Shown here piece after piece: positions 42,531 through 50,276 of a DNA stretch of 50,276 nt. Origin of the DNA: Fibrobacter succinogenes (GTDB lineage: Bacteria; Fibrobacterota; Fibrobacteria; Fibrobacterales; Fibrobacteraceae); NCBI GenBank assembly GCA_902779055.1, contig CACZAD010000037.1, forward strand, positions 1 through 50,276, read 5' to 3'. Numbering within the stretch: the first letter of the stretch is position 1; each line of letters starts with the position of its first letter. The notes beneath the pieces were generated by a model. The model had not been told where the DNA came from and ran no database searches. It was given only the letters and a program-made list of their open reading frames with translations. The position numbers and the translations under genes are program-made.

Positions 42531-43115
42531 ATGCTGCTGATAGTTTTACTTTGTCTAGAAGTCGCCGTCCGTGTGATGATTGAAATTCGCGAAAGGCGCC
42601 TTTCGCAACTCCGTGGCGGTTTGCTGTCGGTGATGCGCATTATACCGTTGGTCAATGATATTGTGCCGTTGCCCGAGAACCGTTGCGATCCTGAAAATAG
42701 TTTGTTTGTAGAAAAGCACGAAGAAGGACACGCTGCCTTGCATCATTCGATTTTGCGGAACCTGGTAAAGATTGCGTTTCTGATGGTTGCCGTGTGGTTC
42801 CTGGCGGCGATGGTTATTCGCTGGAATGCAAGCTTTTTTGAGGCGGTGCTGTGGCTCCATTTGGTGGCGATTCCGTTCAAGTACTTTTTCAATTGGTATT
42901 GCTGGAATCAGGAATACGAAGCCGATGCCTATGCGTTTAAGAAGCTGGGGAAACAGGCTGCCAAGAGTGCGATGCAGCAGCTGGCCGTATGCGAGATTCC
43001 GTATTCAAAACTTTTCGCCTCGATTTACAGGGAACACCCGACTGTTGCGCTGCGCAGCCAGAGAATGCTGAAAAAGGTAGTAGGAAGTAGGACAAGTCAT
43101 CCTCGAACAAAGTGA
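42531..43115 (+). CDS. Membrane metallopeptidase, M48-like minimal form
   Basis: A 194-aa protein. A membrane start, VEKHEEGHAALHH with an HExxH zinc motif at 66-70, two more hydrophobic helices, and NQEYEADAYAFK with the third zinc ligand Glu and Asp as in M48 proteins. It is shorter than HtpX. Likely an integral-membrane zinc peptidase. The last dozen residues (GSRTSHPRTK) are supplied by a heptamer repeat and a GGATCC-type repeat, so the native C-terminus has probably been replaced. Fifteen bases after the DUF4954 gene. Confidence 0.75.
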   Translation: MLLIVLLCLEVAVRVMIEIRERRLSQLRGGLLSVMRIIPLVNDIVPLPENRCDPENSLFVEKHEEGHAALHHSILRNLVKIAFLMVAVWFLAAMVIRWNASFFEAVLWLHLVAIPFKYFFNWYCWNQEYEADAYAFKKLGKQAAKSAMQQLAVCEIPYSKLFASIYREHPTVALRSQRMLKKVVGSRTSHPRTK

Positions 43116-43134
43116 GGGGATCCAGGGTTGTTTG
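43077..43134. repeat. Heptamer repeat joined to a GGATCC-type repeat
   Basis: GGTAGTAGGAAGTAGGAC followed by GTCATCCTCGAACAAAGTGAGGGGATCCAGG. It covers the stop codon of the membrane peptidase. Confidence 0.65.
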
Positions 43135-43195
43135 ATTGAGCATCTCCTGTTACTTTGCGGTTTCATTTTTTGTATATTCCCTTTTGAGGTTTAGA

Positions 43196-44149
43196 ATGTC
43201 CCGTTTTGTTTCATTGAAAAGTTTCAAACTCTTTTTTTCGCTTGCGGTACTTTTAGTTGTTTATGCCAATGCGTTTGACTTGACGGTCAAGGCGAATGTC
43301 GATAACGCACAGGTCTTTATCGGTGACAAGTTCAATTATGAAATCCAGGTTACGGCGCCTGAGAACGCCATCGTGGACTTGCCGAGCTTTGTCGGTAACC
43401 TTGGCAGCTTTGAAGTCAAGGAAATGAAGAACGAAAAAATCACCGAGGGCATGCCCAAGGGTACGGCGAAGTTCACCTGGCTTGCAACGCTCAATACATT
43501 TGTGAGTGGCGACTTTTTGATTGCCCCGCAAGAAGTGAACGCCATTGTTGGCACGGATACTGTCAAGACGCACACAGATCCGGTCGCCGTCAAGGTTTCT
43601 AACCGCACGACTGGCGAAGAGACTGACATTCTCGAAGCAGAAGATCCGCTGAGCGATCCGAGACTCCCGCAGTGGCTTTATGTAATGCTCGCTGTGCTTG
43701 GCGTGGCCCTGCTCGTGTTCCTCGGATGGTTCCTGCACAAGAAATTTGCAAAGCGTGGCGATGCTCCGCAGCTCCCTCCGTACGAAGAAGCAGTACTTGC
43801 CCTTAAGAATTTGCGCAACAAGAATTACCTTGCCGAAGGTAACCAGGGCGATTACTTCATGTCGCTTGGCTTTATTGTCCGCCGTTACATCGAAAGGCGT
43901 TTTGAAGTCGATATATTGGATGCTACCGTTGCCGAACTCAAGCAGCGTATGTCGCACGTGGCTGGACTCCCGCAGGCTTACAAGGAATCCGTCGTGACGC
44001 TTGCCATCGAGACGGAGCCGGTGAAGTTTGCGAAGATGAAGCTCGAAGGTGAACGTTGTTCGTTCTGGATGGAATGGGCTGACCGCCTGCTCGAAGACAC
44101 CAAGCCGACTCCTGAAGATGTTCGTGCTGAAAATAATAAAGGAAAGTAA
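43196..44149 (+). CDS. BatD/DUF4381-like membrane protein
   Basis: A 317-aa protein: signal peptide or anchor (about 1-26), a periplasmic beta-sandwich (FDLTVKANVDNAQVFIGDKFNYEIQVTAP is the BatD-type opening), a membrane helix (about 165-190), then a cytosolic helical domain (EEAVLALKNLRNKNYLAEG) like DUF4381. Such proteins sit in Bat/MoxR operons; here the MoxR and BatA/B genes are not in view. GAGGTTTAGA before the ATG; the longer frame overlaps repeat DNA. Confidence 0.78.
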   Translation: MSRFVSLKSFKLFFSLAVLLVVYANAFDLTVKANVDNAQVFIGDKFNYEIQVTAPENAIVDLPSFVGNLGSFEVKEMKNEKITEGMPKGTAKFTWLATLNTFVSGDFLIAPQEVNAIVGTDTVKTHTDPVAVKVSNRTTGEETDILEAEDPLSDPRLPQWLYVMLAVLGVALLVFLGWFLHKKFAKRGDAPQLPPYEEAVLALKNLRNKNYLAEGNQGDYFMSLGFIVRRYIERRFEVDILDATVAELKQRMSHVAGLPQAYKESVVTLAIETEPVKFAKMKLEGERCSFWMEWADRLLEDTKPTPEDVRAENNKGK

Positions 44150-44178
44150 AAAGCACGTTTGCACTGCAAAGTAAGTAG

Positions 44179-44214
44179 AAAGTCCATGGGCTCGGTTCCG
44201 TGGACTTGTTTTTT
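44179..44214 (+). terminator. Terminator after the BatD-like gene
   Basis: AAGTCCATGG/CCGTGGACTT hairpin followed by GTTTTTTAT. It lies 35 bases upstream of the second lemA start. Confidence 0.8.
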
Positions 44215-44248
44215 ATATATTATCTTTAAAGAAAAGAAAGGAGAAGTT

Positions 44249-44806
44249 ATGACAACCGTTATTGTTATTGCTGTAGCAGTCATTTTGATCTTGTGCTTCA
44301 TTTCCATGTACAATGGACTCGTGAAGCTCCGCAACAATCGCGAAAATGCATTTGCGAACATCGACGTGCAGCTCAAGCAGCGCTTTGATCTCGTGCCGCA
44401 GCTGGTTTCGACGGTCAAGGGCTATGCCTCTCACGAAAAGGATGTACTCGAAAAGGTGACTGCCGCCCGTGCCGCCGCTATGAACGCAACGACCATCGAC
44501 GAGAAGGTGGCTGCTGACAAGGCCCTTTCCGGTGCGCTTGCCGGTTTGCGTGTATCGCTCGAAGCTTATCCGGAACTCAAGGCGAACCAGAACTTTTTGC
44601 AGTTGCAGACGGAACTCTCGGACATCGAAAACAAGCTTGCTGCCGCCCGCCGCTTCTTCAATTCGACGACGCGTGAATTCAACAACGCTTGCGATACATT
44701 CCCGAGCAACATCATTGCGGGGATGTTCCACTTTAGCCGCGCCGCTATGTACGAGGCGACTGAAGGCAGGGCTACACTCGAAAAAGCACCTGAGGTGAAG
44801 TTTTGA
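44249..44806 (+). CDS. lemA: LemA family membrane protein (second copy)
   Basis: A 185-aa protein: N-terminal helix (IVIAVAVILILCFISMY), then NRENAFANIDVQLKQRFDLVPQLVSTVKGYASHEKD, LEAYPELKAN and FNNACDTFPSNIIAGM, the canonical LemA pattern. Closer to consensus than the first copy at 20791. Ribosome site AAAGGAGAAG. The M48 peptidase follows 117 bases on, the usual LemA-HtpX partner, but a terminator and repeats lie between. Confidence 0.95.
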   Translation: MTTVIVIAVAVILILCFISMYNGLVKLRNNRENAFANIDVQLKQRFDLVPQLVSTVKGYASHEKDVLEKVTAARAAAMNATTIDEKVAADKALSGALAGLRVSLEAYPELKANQNFLQLQTELSDIENKLAAARRFFNSTTREFNNACDTFPSNIIAGMFHFSRAAMYEATEGRATLEKAPEVKF

Positions 44807-44810
44807 CGAG

Positions 44811-44926
44811 TTGTCAGTAGACAGTAAGCAGTAAAATAATGGCGCGACTGGTGTCGCGCGTTTAACTAGCGCCTATGGCGCATTTTTCTCTGTCTACTTC
44901 TTACTTCTAACTTCCTACTGCCTATG
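44811..44926. repeat. Inverted pair of heptamer repeats around two hairpins
   Basis: GTCAGTAGACAGTAAGCAGT (44812-44832) and TGTCTACTTCTTAC...CTTCCTACTGCCTATG (44891-44926) are inverted relative to each other. Between them are GCGCGAC-TGGT-GTCGCGC (44842-44859) and the GCGCC-TAT-GGCGC-ATTTTT terminator-like hairpin (44869-44886). The last heptamer supplies the ATG of the M48 gene. Confidence 0.7.
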
Positions 44927-45943
44927 CGTTACGTTGGTATCCAGACTCAGATTTGGCGTAATAACCGCAACACGGTGATCTTGCTTTTGATGTTCCCGCT
45001 TCTCCTTCTGGGAATGGTTCTTGGCGCTATTATGGTGTTGGACTGGATCGGCTACTTTTGCTGGGACGGCGTGTGCCCTCCAGGTTTGCAGGCAACGACA
45101 TTCCATTGGTCGGTCATCTGGGAATACTTTTTTGACGCTATGCCTTTTACGCTTACGATGACGGCGCTCTGGTTTGTCATTGCGTATTTTGCCAATACGT
45201 CGATCATCCGTCATGCGACTCACGCGCGCCCGCTGGAACGCAAGGAAAACGTCCGCGTCTATAACATTGTCGAGAACCTCTGCATTGCAGGCGGTATCGA
45301 GATGCCCAGGATCAATATTGTCCAGGATCCGAGCCTGAACGCTTTTGCAAGTGGCATAGACATCAATTCTTACACGATAACGCTTACGACGGGAATCATA
45401 GACAAGCTTGACGATGCGGAGCTTTCGGCAGTCGTGGGTCACGAGCTTACGCATATCAAGAACCGTGATACCCGCCTCATGATCGTATGTGTCGTGTTTG
45501 TCGGCATTTTCTCCATGATGGTGAATGTCATCTTCAAGCTGCTCAGCGGAATTTCCCGTGCTCCTCGCAGGTCCAGCCGCAAGGGTGGCGGGGGAGGCAT
45601 TATCATCTTCTTGCTTGTCCTTCTGGTCTGGGCGTCGATCGGCTATTTCTTCAGTTCACTGACTCGCCTTGCCATTTCCCGCAAGCGCGAGTACGTTGCC
45701 GATGCGGGCGGTGCCGAACTGTGCGGGGATCCGCTTGCGCTTGCATCGGCGTTGAGGAAGATTTCGAATGATCCGGGGCTCTCCAGTGTTCAGCGGAGCG
45801 ATATCGCACAGCTATACATTATCCATCCGGACGAAGAAGACGATAACGACATGGGTCTCAAGGGCTGGGTGGCGAAGGCGAACATTATTTTCAGCACGCA
45901 CCCGGATACGCCTGAACGAATTCGATTGTTGGAACAGTTCTAG
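44924..45943 (+). CDS. HtpX-like M48 membrane metallopeptidase
   Basis: A 339-aa inner-membrane zinc protease probably removing damaged membrane proteins. Two N-terminal helices, NIVEN...GIEMPRINIVQDPSLNAFASG (substrate-cleft strand), VVGHELTHIKNRD with the HExxH motif, two further helices, and SRKREYVADAGGAEL with the third zinc ligand. The ATG lies in the last unit of the heptamer repeat with no ribosome site, so the true start could be slightly further in, but MRYVGIQTQIWRN looks native. Confidence 0.92.
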   Translation: MRYVGIQTQIWRNNRNTVILLLMFPLLLLGMVLGAIMVLDWIGYFCWDGVCPPGLQATTFHWSVIWEYFFDAMPFTLTMTALWFVIAYFANTSIIRHATHARPLERKENVRVYNIVENLCIAGGIEMPRINIVQDPSLNAFASGIDINSYTITLTTGIIDKLDDAELSAVVGHELTHIKNRDTRLMIVCVVFVGIFSMMVNVIFKLLSGISRAPRRSSRKGGGGGIIIFLLVLLVWASIGYFFSSLTRLAISRKREYVADAGGAELCGDPLALASALRKISNDPGLSSVQRSDIAQLYIIHPDEEDDNDMGLKGWVAKANIIFSTHPDTPERIRLLEQF

Positions 45944-45967
45944 CAAAAAAAAGTTCTAGCAAAAAAA

Positions 45968-45999
45968 AAGAAGCACCCTTCGCAGGGTGCTTCTCAATT
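45968..45999. terminator. Bidirectional terminator between M48 and GH45 genes
   Basis: GAAGCACCC/GGGTGCTTC perfect stem with A-run left and T-rich right, serving both convergent genes. Confidence 0.9.
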
Positions 46000-46020
46000 T
46001 TTAACGAATGGCGTTTCTGA

Positions 46021-47751
46021 TTAGAATTTGGCCTTCAAAGCAGACGGGCATTCAACTTCTTTATAAGTGTGGTTCGGGTTGCCTGCAGCTTCCATCCATG
46101 TGGCGAGGAAGAGGCATCCTTCCTTGGCCTGGGTGTCGCTTGCAAATGCGTTGTTGCACTTTTCGGTGAGGCACTGCTTGCGCTTGTTCAAGAGGTCGCC
46201 GTTGTATCCGACTTCCTTTTCGCAGTCGGAGAGGAGACCGCCGTAAGTCGTGGAGTTGCTCGGGATGTTCCAGCCCATCTGGCTGCAACCATTGAAAGCA
46301 CCGAAACCGCCGCCCGGAATCATGATATCAAACTGGCCGCCCTGCACGTCGTAACCGATGTTCGATGCCATCACGACGAGAGTCTTGCCCTTGAGAGCCT
46401 GGTGGTTTGCCTTGGTTTCGTACTTGCCGGTACCGGTGAAGGTGAGGGCGAAGCACTTGCCGCATGTGGCGTCGTTACCCGGAGTTGCTGCGAATGCGTA
46501 GGCGAGCTTGTCGCTCACGATTATAGGAATCTGGCTTGTGCAGGTAGTGCCCTGGCCACCGGAGCAGATGCTGCCGTTCGTGTTGCCGATCGGGGTCTTG
46601 CCCTTGGCATCGCAAGTCTTGGCGGCGCCGCCGTGTTCCGGCCAGGAGCAGTGAGGCATGCAGCAGTCCCAGTAACGGGTGGCAAAGCCCTGCTGTCCAC
46701 CGGCGCCTGCATTGAGGTACTTGGCTTCTTCAGCGGAGGCGTTGGGGTTGCTCTGAGTCTGGGAGCTGCTCGACTGGGGAGCGCTGCTAGAGGATTTCGG
46801 CTGGCTGGAAGAAGACTTCGGCTGCTGTTGAGAAGACGAAGACTTTGCCTGCTGTTGGCTGGAAGAAGACTTCTTCGTTTCTTCCTGGCTTCCGTTTTTG
46901 GCAGTCACGTTCAAGGTGAGCGTGAACGTCATACCGTCGGCGCTCCAGCTTTCAGAGACGCTGCCGGTCTGGAATCCTTCGGGGACGGTGCCGGAAATGG
47001 TGAAAGTCTTTGCGTTGGCGTCGTATTTGCAGTCGCTGTCCTGGATGAACCAGGTGTTCCATGTCTGTCTAGTGGGCTGGCTGTTTACGCCGGAGACCGT
47101 GACCGTTGCGATGGCGCTGCCCTGGGTGACTGTCTGTGTGAGGGCGCCCGAGATGGTGCCGCTGTTGCCATTGCTGCTTTCGACAGGCTTGGAAGAAGAA
47201 CTTACTGCGGGCTGTTCGACCTTCTGGGAAGAAGAAGAAACGCTCGGCTTGGGCTGCTGGCTATTTGCAGAGCTGGAGCTTGCCGTAATCGGCTTTGTGG
47301 TTACGGAGCTGCTGGAAGCCGTGATGGGAGTGGTCGTGGAGCCGTTAGAGTTTGCCGTGGACGGATCGTATACGACAGCGCCGTCGACAGTCTTGATGGA
47401 TCCGTCGGGGTAGGTGACGGTTCCGTCCGGATGCACGATGGCAAGAGACGAAAGGTTCACGTTGGCGATAATCGCATTGCCGCTGACGTCAGAAACGACA
47501 CCCTTCGTGGCGTCATACGTACCGACAGGATTGCTGTAGACGTCAGTGACGATTCCGGTGGGTACGATTAAATAAATAGTGTTGCCTACTGCAATCATCC
47601 AGCAGTCAGTTTCCACGTCGAATGCAGCTCTTGAAGTCGGGACGGAAGCGTCTGTATTCGGTTGTTGTGAAGAAGCTGGGTCTTCGGAGCAGTTCCAAGC
47701 AATGAAGGAAAGGCCAAAGACGGCGAGGGTTTTGAAAATTTTATTCTTCAT
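46021..47751 (-). CDS. GH45 endoglucanase lipoprotein (second)
   Basis: 576 aa from the chosen ATG. Lipoprotein signal MKNKIFKTLAVFGLSFIAWNC (Cys21). Residues about 45-125 carry one YLIVPTGIVTDVYSNPVG...GVVSDVSGNAIIANVNLSS repeat also seen in the third GH45. Then Ser/Gln-rich linkers surround a beta domain (about 205-290, TVTQGSAIATVTVSGVNS) that may be a carbohydrate-binding or Ig-like module. The GH45 domain follows from about 350: ATRYWDCCMPHCSW with base Asp362 and QFDIMIPGGG with acid Asp475. Cell-surface endoglucanase, likely outer-membrane anchored. The neighbour upstream is its paralogue, separated by a terminator. Confidence 0.95.
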   Translation of the reverse strand: MKNKIFKTLAVFGLSFIAWNCSEDPASSQQPNTDASVPTSRAAFDVETDCWMIAVGNTIYLIVPTGIVTDVYSNPVGTYDATKGVVSDVSGNAIIANVNLSSLAIVHPDGTVTYPDGSIKTVDGAVVYDPSTANSNGSTTTPITASSSSVTTKPITASSSSANSQQPKPSVSSSSQKVEQPAVSSSSKPVESSNGNSGTISGALTQTVTQGSAIATVTVSGVNSQPTRQTWNTWFIQDSDCKYDANAKTFTISGTVPEGFQTGSVSESWSADGMTFTLTLNVTAKNGSQEETKKSSSSQQQAKSSSSQQQPKSSSSQPKSSSSAPQSSSSQTQSNPNASAEEAKYLNAGAGGQQGFATRYWDCCMPHCSWPEHGGAAKTCDAKGKTPIGNTNGSICSGGQGTTCTSQIPIIVSDKLAYAFAATPGNDATCGKCFALTFTGTGKYETKANHQALKGKTLVVMASNIGYDVQGGQFDIMIPGGGFGAFNGCSQMGWNIPSNSTTYGGLLSDCEKEVGYNGDLLNKRKQCLTEKCNNAFASDTQAKEGCLFLATWMEAAGNPNHTYKEVECPSALKAKF

Positions 47752-47918
47752 AGTGTATATTAAGCCCTTGAAAATAATGCACCCTGAATCCAATCATCCG
47801 CGGTAAAGATAAAATCTTCTCCTCTAAAATGCTCGTAATTATGAGTAAAAAGAACTATACAATGGGATTCTGTGAAGCTACGCACAACTTATTTATTATC
47901 AAAGACTTACAAAAAAGA

Positions 47919-47942
47919 AAAACGCCCCGGTTTGGGGCGTTT
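47919..47942 (-). terminator. Terminator after the third GH45 gene
   Basis: AAACGCCCC/GGGGCGTTT perfect hairpin with flanking A-run and T residues, 23 bases past the stop codon. Confidence 0.88.
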
Positions 47943-47964
47943 AGTTCCAGTTTAGACCTTTTGA

Positions 47965-49653
47965 TTAGTACTTGTCCTTGAGAACCTGGGGGCATTCCAC
48001 TTCTACGTAATTGTGGTTCGGGTTGCCTGCGGCTCCCATCCAGTCGGCAAGGAAGAGACATCCCTTCTTTGCTTCGGCGTCGTTGGAGAAGGACTTGTTG
48101 CACTTTTCGGTAAGGCAGCTCTTGTACTTGGTGGCCTTGTAATTGCTTTCCTTTTCGCATTCAGAAAGGAGACCGCCGTACTGTTCGCCCTGGGAGCCCC
48201 AGCCCATGCTAGAGCAACCGTTGAACATACCGACGCCACCGCCCGGGATCATGATGTCGAACTGTCCCTGCTGAACGTCGCCACCGACGTTTGTGGCCAT
48301 GATGATGAGCTTCTTGCCCTTGAGCTTCTTGATGTTGGCGTCGTTGGAGTACTTGCCGGTACCATCGAAGGTGAGCTGGAAGCACTTGCCGCAAGAACCG
48401 CCGTTTGCTGCCGGGACAGCCGCGAATGCAAATGCCATGTCGGTGCAGCCGTCAATCGTGAACGGAATCTGGCTTGTGCAGGTCATCTGGGAGCCGCCAC
48501 TGCAAACGCTGCCGTCGCCCCAGTTCGTGTTTTCGGACTTGCCCTTGTTGGTGCACTGCTTGGAGTAGTTGCCGCCTGCGTGCTCCGGCCAGGAGCAGTG
48601 AGGCTTGCAGCAGTCCCAGTAACGGGTGGCCCAGCCGCTACCGCTTGCGCCGCCCTTGGTCTTGATGGTCGGGCATCCGCTATTCACAGGTGCCGAAGAA
48701 GAACTGCTCTGGATGACGCTGCTGCTGCTCTTTGGCGTAGAACTGCTGCTGCTCTTGATGACGGAGCTGCTGCTTACGATAATCGGAGTGCTGCTGCTGC
48801 TCTGTGTCGGCGGGACGTATGCCGAGGAACTGCTAGATGCAGGCTGCGGCTGTACGGAGCTGGAAGAAGGTGCATTGAGGTTTACGTAGTCGACGCACTT
48901 GGAAGTCGGCAACAGGATCGGCTGTGTGGTGATGTTGCCCTGCGTGAGCGTTCTGGTCAAGTCGGCCGACTTGATGATGCCGGTGGTGAAGTCGGCGTAA
49001 CCGATCGCGACACCCTTCGGGTCGGTCACGAGAGTGCTCAAATAAACGAGATAGTCGCCAGTCGCGTCCTTCAAGTGGTATGCCGGTTCGTAAATAGTGT
49101 AGCGAATGCCGTCACCCTGGATTAATTGGAGCGATGCGAGGTCTACGTTGTTCGCCATGATGTTGCCGGCCAGGTCGGTGATGCTGACTGTCATGCCGGA
49201 GATGACAGTGGCTGTACCCACCTGGCTCCAGCCTTCGTCCGTAACGGAGAGGTCGGGGTAGACAAGATATTTTTTGTTGTTCGAAATGAAAAGTCGGGCG
49301 TCTTCGCAGGTCGAAACCTTGGAAGCGCACTGGCTCGGATCGCCAGCAATGACTTTGGAACGTGCCGGGTCGGTCAAGTCGAACTGGTCGACGAGATTGT
49401 TGCCGGCCAGGTCCTTGATGATGACAATGGTTGTACCGGGAACCGGAACGGCAATGCCGGCGGGTTGCCCGTTGATGTCGGTGACGCTGAGATCCGTGAA
49501 TATCACGAGACCTTCGTTGGGCAAAAAGCGTACATCCTCGCAGGGGACGAATCCGAGTTCGCCGTTATCGCTGGAAGACGGCTTGTCTGAACAAGAGCAA
49601 GCGAGCATAACGGTCCCGAGTGCAAACAGGGACTTAAAAAGGGACGATTTCAT
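47965..49653 (-). CDS. GH45 endoglucanase lipoprotein (third)
   Basis: 562 aa from the chosen ATG. Lipoprotein signal MKSSLFKSLFALGTVMLACSC (Cys19 or Cys21). Residues about 45-235 contain three diverged copies of a beta repeat (FTDLSVTDINGQPAG...IKDLAGNNL; YPDLSVTDEGWSQVG...ITDLAGNIM; YLSTLVTDPKGVAIG). A serine-rich linker (about 262-325) leads to the GH45 domain: ATRYWDCCKPHCSW with base Asp347 and QFDIMIPGGGVG with acid Asp466, a full match to the family signature. Ribosome site GAGGAACC. Same family as the gene downstream and 48 kb away. Confidence 0.95.
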   Translation of the reverse strand: MKSSLFKSLFALGTVMLACSCSDKPSSSDNGELGFVPCEDVRFLPNEGLVIFTDLSVTDINGQPAGIAVPVPGTTIVIIKDLAGNNLVDQFDLTDPARSKVIAGDPSQCASKVSTCEDARLFISNNKKYLVYPDLSVTDEGWSQVGTATVISGMTVSITDLAGNIMANNVDLASLQLIQGDGIRYTIYEPAYHLKDATGDYLVYLSTLVTDPKGVAIGYADFTTGIIKSADLTRTLTQGNITTQPILLPTSKCVDYVNLNAPSSSSVQPQPASSSSSAYVPPTQSSSSTPIIVSSSSVIKSSSSSTPKSSSSVIQSSSSSAPVNSGCPTIKTKGGASGSGWATRYWDCCKPHCSWPEHAGGNYSKQCTNKGKSENTNWGDGSVCSGGSQMTCTSQIPFTIDGCTDMAFAFAAVPAANGGSCGKCFQLTFDGTGKYSNDANIKKLKGKKLIIMATNVGGDVQQGQFDIMIPGGGVGMFNGCSSMGWGSQGEQYGGLLSECEKESNYKATKYKSCLTEKCNKSFSNDAEAKKGCLFLADWMGAAGNPNHNYVEVECPQVLKDKY

Positions 49654-50251
49654 AGAGGTTCCTCGAAGTGACTCCAAACAACAAATTAAAGATAGCAATA
49701 TTACATATAGTGTCTTGTAAAAAAACTTTTCAAGCCGAATTTGTGATGAACCGCAAAACGCCTTCGAACCGGAGGCGAGAACAAACGTGACGTTTTTTGG
49801 AAAAAGGCTAAGTCAAGGGGTCAGGGTGAATAAAATTGTAAAATAACGTAAAAAATTTAAATGTAAAAATCTTTTTACTTTTATAAATTGGAGATGTGAA
49901 TAAAAATTTCCTGGTGATATTGAAAATGTTGACAAAAAGTTGAAAAGATGGTTTTAGAGTTGAAATAAAATATTGAACCTTTGAAATTTGAACAAAAAAA
50001 GGCAATTCGCTCCAACAAATTGGGCGTGATTTCGGTCACTGGAAATGCCTCCGAAAACCTGTGGATAAGTCCAAAAATCCGCATTTTTAGCGAAATTTCA
50101 AAAGAAAAAATCTTGCAAATTATCTAGAAATTATTAAATTTGTGTTCCAATTTCGCAGAGTACCGCTTCCTATGCTCTGCGAAAATACGGAGAACTCAAG
50201 TAGTTCTCTTGAACTTGAAGCGATAAACCTTCTGCTGAAGAAGAGGAAAAA
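49654..50251. other. AT-rich gap before tuf
   Basis: No gene supported. 49780-50010 is very AT-rich; the perfect DnaA-box 9-mer TGTGGATAA lies near 50060; promoter sequences for tuf should be near 50110-50150. Small hairpins around 49750-49800. Confidence 0.45.
50152..50208 (+). promoter_or_regulatory. Two-hairpin leader of tuf
   Basis: Perfect 9-bp stem TTCGCAGAG/CTCTGCGAA (50152-50160, 50175-50183), then perfect 7-bp stem GAGAACT/AGTTCTC (50190-50208). Neither is followed by a T-run. They may stabilise or regulate the mRNA of an abundant protein. Confidence 0.55.
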
Positions 50252-50276
50252 ATGGCAAAAGAACATTTTGACAGAA
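50252..50276 (+). CDS. tuf: Elongation factor Tu, first codons (cut by window edge)
   Basis: ATG followed by codons for AKEHFDR, the invariant EF-Tu start. AAGAGGAAAAA precedes the ATG. The gene continues past the right edge, so nothing else can be said. Confidence 0.85.

Overview
The window looks like a chromosomal segment of a Fibrobacter (Fibrobacter succinogenes-like rumen cellulose degrader). The reasons are three glycoside hydrolase family 45 endoglucanases built as lipoproteins with long serine-rich linkers, an FCB-group type SecA with an insertion before its P-loop, a DUF4954 protein, a protein ending in a T9SS-like tail, and roughly 50% GC genes separated by AT-rich gaps and dispersed palindromic repeats. 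Species assignment is inference; no database was searched.

Layout. 0-8 kb: repeat array, GH45 lipoprotein, purM, a cyclic-nucleotide-binding protein coupled to an iron/cobalamin-type binding lipoprotein, a divergent outer-membrane protein, a NYN-domain protein and a TPR protein. 8-16 kb: a 70-aa Cys-tailed peptide behind a structured leader, an LpoA-like TPR/binding-fold protein, a small nucleotidyltransferase, and metallophosphoesterase, tmk and secA on the minus strand. 16-21.4 kb: a plus-strand run with a histidine acid phosphatase, TPR protein, iron alcohol dehydrogenase, bile-acid:Na+ family transporter and LemA. 21.5-26.7 kb: a clearly AT-rich island of three genes: a deaminase-fold protein, facing a two-gene operon of an OLD-like ATPase/TOPRIM protein and a CHAT (caspase-like) protease with a zinc ribbon and SEC-C tail. 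I read this as a candidate antiviral defence system. It is bracketed by an imperfect ~22-bp direct repeat. 27-29 kb: glycosyltransferase and a membrane protein.

29-37 kb is the chromosome-partition region: rsmG-parA-parB, an M23 peptidase and a bactofilin, preceded by five parS-like sites (two perfect 16-mers). Three of these sites end a repeated module of hairpin, 10-nt linker, hairpin, 7-nt spacer and parS. The stem sequences differ between copies by compensatory base changes. One module sits in frame inside a VOC/glyoxalase-fold gene. 37.5-46 kb: metallophosphoesterase, tRNA-Met(CAT), small lipoprotein, glycosyltransferase with a GGDEF-like partner, DUF4954 protein, membrane metallopeptidase, BatD-like protein, LemA and HtpX-like M48 peptidase. 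46-50.3 kb: two more GH45 lipoproteins on the minus strand, then an AT-rich gap and the first codons of tuf (EF-Tu) behind two leader hairpins.

The genome carries at least three dispersed repeat families here: GC-rich palindromes, a GGATCC-type repeat, and a heptanucleotide-period repeat. Some copies lie inside genes and are translated in frame (secA linker, glycosyltransferase, binding lipoprotein).
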